Below, piece after piece: positions 58,842 through 64,000 of a DNA stretch of 64,000 nucleotides (position 1 is its first letter; every line of letters begins with the position of its first letter). The stretch is taken from contig CM059972.1 of NCBI GenBank assembly GCA_030490835.1, forward strand, positions 40,651,452 through 40,715,451, read 5' to 3'. The notes below the pieces were generated by a model. That model saw nothing but the letters and a program-made list of their open reading frames with translations, had not been told where the DNA came from and made no database searches. Made by a program: the position numbers and the translations under genes. Source of the DNA: Annona cherimola. Its lineage: Eukaryota > Streptophyta > Magnoliopsida > Magnoliales > Annonaceae.

Positions 58842-59721
58842 AGAATTTTGGGAGAGAAAAAAATTAGGGAGAGCAAGAAGGAGAGCACGGGCAAAAGGCG
58901 GACTGGAAAGTTGCGTGGACCGGCCGATACACCATCGGGGCTTCAAACCAATAAGCTTTCCTATCTTTTCCCTTTTTAATTTTAATTGTCCTGTTTAAGA
59001 TGGATTTTGATTCTAATTTTATTTTGGACTTAAACATGCTTGGATAGACCCTAAATCTAGGGTTTAGGATGTAGCATGCGTATAATGTAGCGTGGTGTGG
59101 GTTTTTAATTTATTTATGATGGATATCGTTGTTAATTTAATATCTTGTGATTTTTATGCTTGCTTCATACATGTGCCCATACTTTAGCATGATTCCATAT
59201 ATTAGGTGATGAAATCGAGAGGTGAAAATCTAATATACGATAATCAAGATATTAAACCTGAAAATCTAAGACCATGAGAATAGGCATGATGACCTTGAGG
59301 AATTCCATGAATGAACCACAGAACTTAATGGATTCTAATTAACTTAATCCCATGAGAATAGGTGTTTAAGAAAATTAAGGTACGCCTTGTAGGCTTCAAG
59401 AGAAGGTGCAAGGATAAATTAGGGTTTGTTCTCCTTTAACAAAAAATATCCGGATTAAATAATTATACCACTACCCATTGCAAAAGTCGCATGTGAAATC
59501 CTAGACCCTAGGTACTTGCACTCTCGTTCTCTACTCGTTCTAGTTTCAATTTTATTTTCTCTTCCCATTTTTCTATTTCTTTTCCATTATATTTACCATA
59601 TTCTTTCCATATTCGACACGAAAGCATTTAAAAGCAAAGTTTATAGTCCTGAATTCCCTGTGGATCGATAATTTATATACTACAATTTACGACCCGTGCA
59701 CTTATGGTGAGATTGCGAACA
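58842..59721 (+). mobile_element. 3' LTR remnant (last 880 bases)
   Basis: Similarity to the 5' LTR starts at agaattttgggaga (58842 versus 54012) and runs to the CA end with frequent substitutions and small indels, implying an old insertion. The left part of the LTR is absent. Confidence 0.87.
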
Positions 59722-60255
59722 TAAAGCTAGCTGAAAAGGTCAACCACCTAACAAATAAAAATAATACTTTAACTAACAAGGTGGAAAGACTGAAGAAAGA
59801 AAATGAGTCTTTAAATAAATCATTAGCCAAGTTCTCTAATTTAGGGGAAAGTGCGAAAATGTTCTTGAACATGACCAGTCAGAACAACAAAAGAGGACTC
59901 AGATATTCCACATTTGAGAAAGGTGAAAGCAGTAAATCAATTGCTTCAAAGTCTGGTAAAAACCAAACCAAGCCTACATTTCTTAAACCAAGAATGAGTC
60001 ATGTCAAAAAGGCCAATCTGGGAACCTCCTACTACATGGATTCCCACTCTAAGACTTCCAAGGGCATGCAATTTTTGCAACAAGATGAGCTACAAAATTT
60101 ATCATTGTAAAATAAAGAAATTATATGACCATCGTGCAAAATTGGTTTGGGTACTAAAAAGCATTGGATTTATACCTTCCAAAGTAGAACAACGTAGACT
60201 CCAATGACTCACTAACCCAAATGGACCCATAAAATGGGTACCAAAGAGATAAGCA
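59722..60255 (+). pseudogene. copia gag C-terminal region, continued after insertion
   Basis: Continues the gag broken at 52578: LAEKVNHLTNKNNTLTNKVE and RLKKENESLNKSLAKF (coiled coil), then NKRGLRYSTFEKGESSKS and KANLGTSYYMDSHSKTS. The alignment with the minus-strand copy at 46900-46670 shows no bases lost at the junction. The frame ends at 60110 and a second frame covers 60001-60207. Confidence 0.87.
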
Positions 60256-60905
60256 CTACATGATTTTATTTTACAGGTATGTCTTAAAGTAAAGGCCAAC
60301 AACATATGGTTCATAGACAGTAGCTGCTCAAGACATATGATGGGAGAAAGAAGATTATTTCACAAAATCAAATCTTATAGTGAAGGGACTGTTGCATTTG
60401 GAAATAATGAGAAAGGTATAATAAAAGGTGAAGGAAATGTTTATGATATTTCAAATGCATGTATTGAGGATGTACTATTTGTTGAAGGACTCAAACATAA
60501 TTTAATGAGCATTAGTCAACTATATGATAAAGGCTATAAAGTTGTGTTTGAATCTTCTATATGTAATATTTTTTATGAAGACCACATAATTTTTAGCAGC
60601 AAAAGACATGGAAATATATATTTGGTTTTCTTTGATAAACTTGATGGAAAATGTCTCATAGCCATTCAGAATTATCCATGGATATGGCATAAAAGGCTTG
60701 GACACATAAATATGTCAAATATTAAGACTTTGTGGAAAAAGAGTCTAGTAGAAGGATTACCATAGCTCAAATATGACAAAGATAAAATCTGCAAAGCATG
60801 TCAACTATCCAACCAGCCTAAAATGCCATTTTCCTCTAATAAGGAAATTTCAAAGACTAGGCCACTTGAACTATTACATATGGATCTATATGGGCCATAC
60901 GACAT
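60256..60905 (+). pseudogene. copia protease, GAG-pre-integrase and start of integrase
   Basis: NNIWFIDSSCSRHMMGERR at about 60300 is the protease active site with DSS in place of the catalytic DSG. The 142-codon frame (60337-60765) continues with FVEGLKHNLMSISQLYDKGY, WIWHKRLGHINMSNIKTLWK, then after one stop CKACQLSNQPK and LELLHMDLYGPYDI at 60900. There the integrase core is cut by a long LTR. The rest of pol is not in the window. Confidence 0.9.
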
Positions 60906-63798
60906 TGTGAAACCCTGACCTACATAGAGTTTATGCCTATGCATAAGTATGATTCAGTGGAATTATGAATGATTTATTTACAATATTGATGATTTATGGT
61001 ACTTAGGTCAGAGGTTATGAATAATGATTAAATAAATCATTATAAGTCGATATGGGTCAATGTAATTAAAGTGGCCTAATGAGGATTGAAATAGATTATT
61101 GTGCCATGAAAATTAATTTAATTTGCATAATGTGATTAATGGAAATTAAGAGGTTAATTATGGAGCCAAGTTGGAAAATGTTAGAAAATTCACAACTTGA
61201 CGCCTATAAGGCGGATTAAGATAAAAATTGAAAGGAAAGCACATAATTTCATGCTTAACCCTTTGGAAATGATGAATTATGAAAACTTTGATGAGATTTG
61301 GGCTGAAATTGATCATTACTGTCCAAAATCCAAAGATGACTTCAAATGGTCATAACTTGAGCTAGAAAAGTCGGATTGAGACGAAATTTGAAATGAACGG
61401 TTAAAATTATGAGATCTATGAAATGAGAGTCTTGGATTAAGCTAATGATGATGGGATAATGGTTGCACGAAAATGGGTGTATATCGTTGACTTTTGTGCA
61501 CCTATAAAGCAATTAGCATTTATGATAAAGTAAGGTGATTAATTATATTTTTAATGGCAAAAATGAGGTATCAAAAGGAGATAATTATACATAGATTTTA
61601 TGAATTACTTTAATTGAAAAAATCCATGAAAATATCCCCTGCTCTAATGTGGAAAATAAGGAGCTAATGACTAGCTTAAGGGAGAAGCATAGAGGAGGCA
61701 TAGAGTGGACGGCTATGAGCTCCAAAAAGTGGATTTTTGATTTTTTTTAATTATAAAATCCACACCCAAGTCAACTAGGAATCAAGGTTAATAAATTATT
61801 AATTAAATGGGGTTGAAAACCGTGGCCAAAGGTGACAAATGAAGACCATATGAATGTGAACATCAAGTGGACAGATTTGGAGCAAAGGAGAGAGGTGGAC
61901 GGTCAAGGCAGATTTTGGATTTTTTTGTGATTTTTTTAAATGATAAATGGATAGATAAGAAAGCTAATTACTAGGGTAATTAAATGGCCATCAAATAAAG
62001 CTGCATTTTTGTGGAAAAAAATGCAAAAGGCAGCTGCATATGGGACGTTGAATGCATGGACAGCGACATGGAGCAAGAAAAGGGTGGATGTCCAAGGCTG
62101 AAATCCGATTTTTTATATTTTTTTTAATATGCTAAGTGGAACCCTAAGTATGCTAGTATCTAGGGTGATTAAATACCCATAAATTAAAGTTAAATTAGTT
62201 GTGAAAAAAATGGCAAAGCTGCTACAAAAGTGGATGTCCATGATATGGGCAGATTGTGTCCATAAATACATGAATTTTTGATGATTTTTCTTTAGATAAT
62301 TATCAAATTTAAATGGTCCATATTTTGCCATGTCAAAAAAAGGGGATAAACACACTTTAATTAGCTACTAAATGATGTGGCAAATGGGGCCCACACAACT
62401 GGAAAATCTAGCCATATAAGAGGTGCACGTCCACATGTGATAAGGGTTTAGAAAATGGAAAATTTTTCAAAGGAGAAAACCCTTTTCTAGTAGCTGCACG
62501 TTCTCATTTTCCAGCAGCTTGAGGGAGAGAAAAAGAGGAGAAAAAGAGGAGAAAAAAAGAAGGAAAAATAGGAGGAAAGAAGAGGAACCAAGCCATGGAA
62601 ATTGGGTTCAAGTTTGATCCAATACATGTAAGTATATCCCTTGATTATGGGTTGATAATCATGAATGAAATTTTCTTAAACCCTATGTGATGTTGCTGTG
62701 TAATTATGATTATATGACAATTAATGATTAGATGAATTATATATGATGATTTGGGCTTAAGTTATGAATTTCAGAAAGAATGAAAGTTAGGGTTACAAGT
62801 ATGACCCAATTTTCATGTTTATATGTTAAAAATGATACATGAAATAGCCCAAAAGAATTATGGATGTTATGGAGGGTAAAATAACCCATGATTAAGGTAC
62901 TTTGAGTGTCCAAAAGGGTTTGAAAAGATTAGCCCTAAAATCTGATTTTATGGGCATATGTTTGGACACGTCAAAACGGGTCAAATGGATACCCAAAACA
63001 TGTATGGAAGTTGCTGTTATGGAAGCAAACGAATTTTGGATTTTAAATATGTGTTAATAACCTAAGTTTGGGTTAATAAAAGCATGATTAATTGCTGGAA
63101 TTTATGGATTAGAAAACTATTATGATTTAAGTGTCAAAAGAGACGTTAAAAGGATGAAAAATGGGTCCAAAAGTTGCTGTTTTGGAATCCTAGAATGAAT
63201 GGATTAAAATTCCGAAATTAAACCCTAAATTATAGGTTAATTAAGGGGTTTAATCATGCTAGATTAAGAGTCAAGTTTCTGTGTTGAAAGATTTTAAGGA
63301 ACACATGATTTATGTGTTGTAAAATGGACATATATGAAGAGATAAGCATGAATAAATGATGAATGGTTTATGTGAGTTGTTAAAAATGCAAGAATCCATG
63401 AAAATATGATGAAACATGTGGATGATGTTGCTGTTTGGATAATCTCAAATTTTGAGATTAATATATGAAGTTTAGGACATCCACTAAGTGCTTAAGAGTG
63501 AGCACAATGTGTAAATCGTAAAAAATATATGAAAAATGATAAGTGGAAGTAATAAACTTCCATATGATGTATAATGAATGGTTAATGAATGAGTAATAAT
63601 ATATGTGAATGATACCCTAAATATGGGTATTAAACATATGGTGAAATGAATGGTATGATGCATAAGTTATGCTGTGCATGTACACCCGATTTGGAATTCA
63701 AGTGGGTTATGAATGTTAATGGAAATGGGTTGGAAAACTAAGTTGAATGCAAGCAAATGTAAAATATATGAATGCTATGTCATTCTTATATGTATAGG
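60906..63798 (+). mobile_element. Long LTR, family A, 5' part, inserted in copia integrase
   Basis: Starts TGTGAAACCCTGACC at 60906 after GACAT, the presumed left duplication. The reverse complement matches the ends of the minus-sense copies at 28485 and 31922 and, farther in, 25770-25860 (cctatacatataagaatgac). TATA-like CATATAAGAG at 62414, a gagaaaaagaggag leader and donor GTAAGT at 62628-62633. At 63799 it is cut by another LTR; whether it is a solo LTR or a full element cannot be told. Confidence 0.85.
62414..62633 (+). promoter_or_regulatory. LTR core promoter: TATA-like box, polypurine leader, splice donor
   Basis: CATATAAGAG near 62414, the leader with gagggagagaaaaag near 62521, and ACATGTAAGTATA with GTAAGT at 62628-62633. 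Same layout as in the minus-sense copies. Confidence 0.55.
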
Positions 63799-64000
63799 TG
63801 ATAATTGGAATTTGGTAACATATTTTGTGGACATTTTATACCAATTTGGTGGGTAATTAATTGAAATTAATATGAAATTTGGTTTAAAATGTGGTTTTGC
63901 AACTTTTGGGTATTAAATATTAATTTCAAGCAATTTAAACAATTTTTATAATCTTTTGGCTTGAAATTACATTTTATTTGTTTCCATGAAATTAAATGGG
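63799..64000 (+). mobile_element. Athila-like LTR start, runs off the window
   Basis: TGATAATTGGAATTTGGTAA at 63799 and the next 200 bases closely match 52579-52790 (shared acatattttgtggacatttt). It sits inside the long LTR after ATAGG, so it is the youngest layer at this end. Confidence 0.88.

Larger units (their letters stand above)
52579..59721 (+). mobile_element. Athila-like element with gag and protease but no polymerase
   Basis: Starts TGATAAGTGG at 52579 and ends GATTGCGAACA at 59721. Flanks are GAAAG (52574-52578) and TAAAG (59722-59726), a 5-bp duplication with one change. Order: complete 5' LTR, primer site, gag, protease, short spacer, 3' untranslated region with a G run, and the last 880 bases of the 3' LTR. 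Reverse transcriptase, RNase H and integrase are absent. The 3' LTR lost its first 1.4 kb with the terminal polypurine tract. Confidence 0.9.

Overview
This is a window of a repeat-rich flowering-plant nuclear genome. The evidence is AT-rich sequence packed with Ty1-copia and Ty3-type LTR retrotransposon pieces that use plant primer-binding sites, plus hAT/Mutator-type elements and fragments of plant genes (BREVIS RADIX, tonoplast aquaporin, CYP94, a CCCH zinc finger, receptor-like kinases). The high GC of the captured exons would suit a monocot or another lineage with GC-rich genes, but I cannot name a species. I found no intact host gene, and no rRNA, tRNA or CRISPR.

Layout. 1-4241: a very long LTR (plus sense) split by a minus-sense sibling solo LTR (1116-3651, target duplication AAGTG). 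4242-6665: deleted Athila-like element with a full 3' LTR. 6700-7305: a minisatellite of about 10 bp inside a longer tandem repeat. 7719-9300: a non-autonomous hAT-like element carrying a receptor-kinase fragment and a nested Mutator-type MITE. 10423-11878: a foldback element and a MITE. 11882-13266: an inverted Athila-like 3' remnant. 13267-14895: a copia LTR. 15484-17890: three different tandem-repeat blocks. 18351-20690: a GC-rich mosaic of five truncated, frameshifted plant gene fragments, one of them inverted. 21120-37345: a pile of long solo or partial LTRs of 2.9-3.9 kb, three closed by perfect 5-bp duplications. 37346-42720: a further Ty3-type LTR interrupted by two solo copia LTRs. 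42721-43440: an Athila LTR piece. 43441-49982: a degenerate minus-strand copia element. 49983-60905: a plus-strand copia element split by an Athila-like element (52579-59721) that has gag and protease but no reverse transcriptase. 60906-64000: a long LTR in the copia integrase, itself hit by another Athila-like LTR.

Interplay. The window records successive nested insertions followed by LTR-LTR recombination and deletion. Nothing looks autonomous today: every polyprotein is broken. The most unusual parts are the five-gene mosaic (a captured-gene element whose termini I could not find), the hAT-like element with a kinase fragment, and structures kept across long-LTR copies: a TATA box followed by a GTAAGT splice donor, perfect short hairpins whose stem sequences differ between copies, and a GC-rich module.
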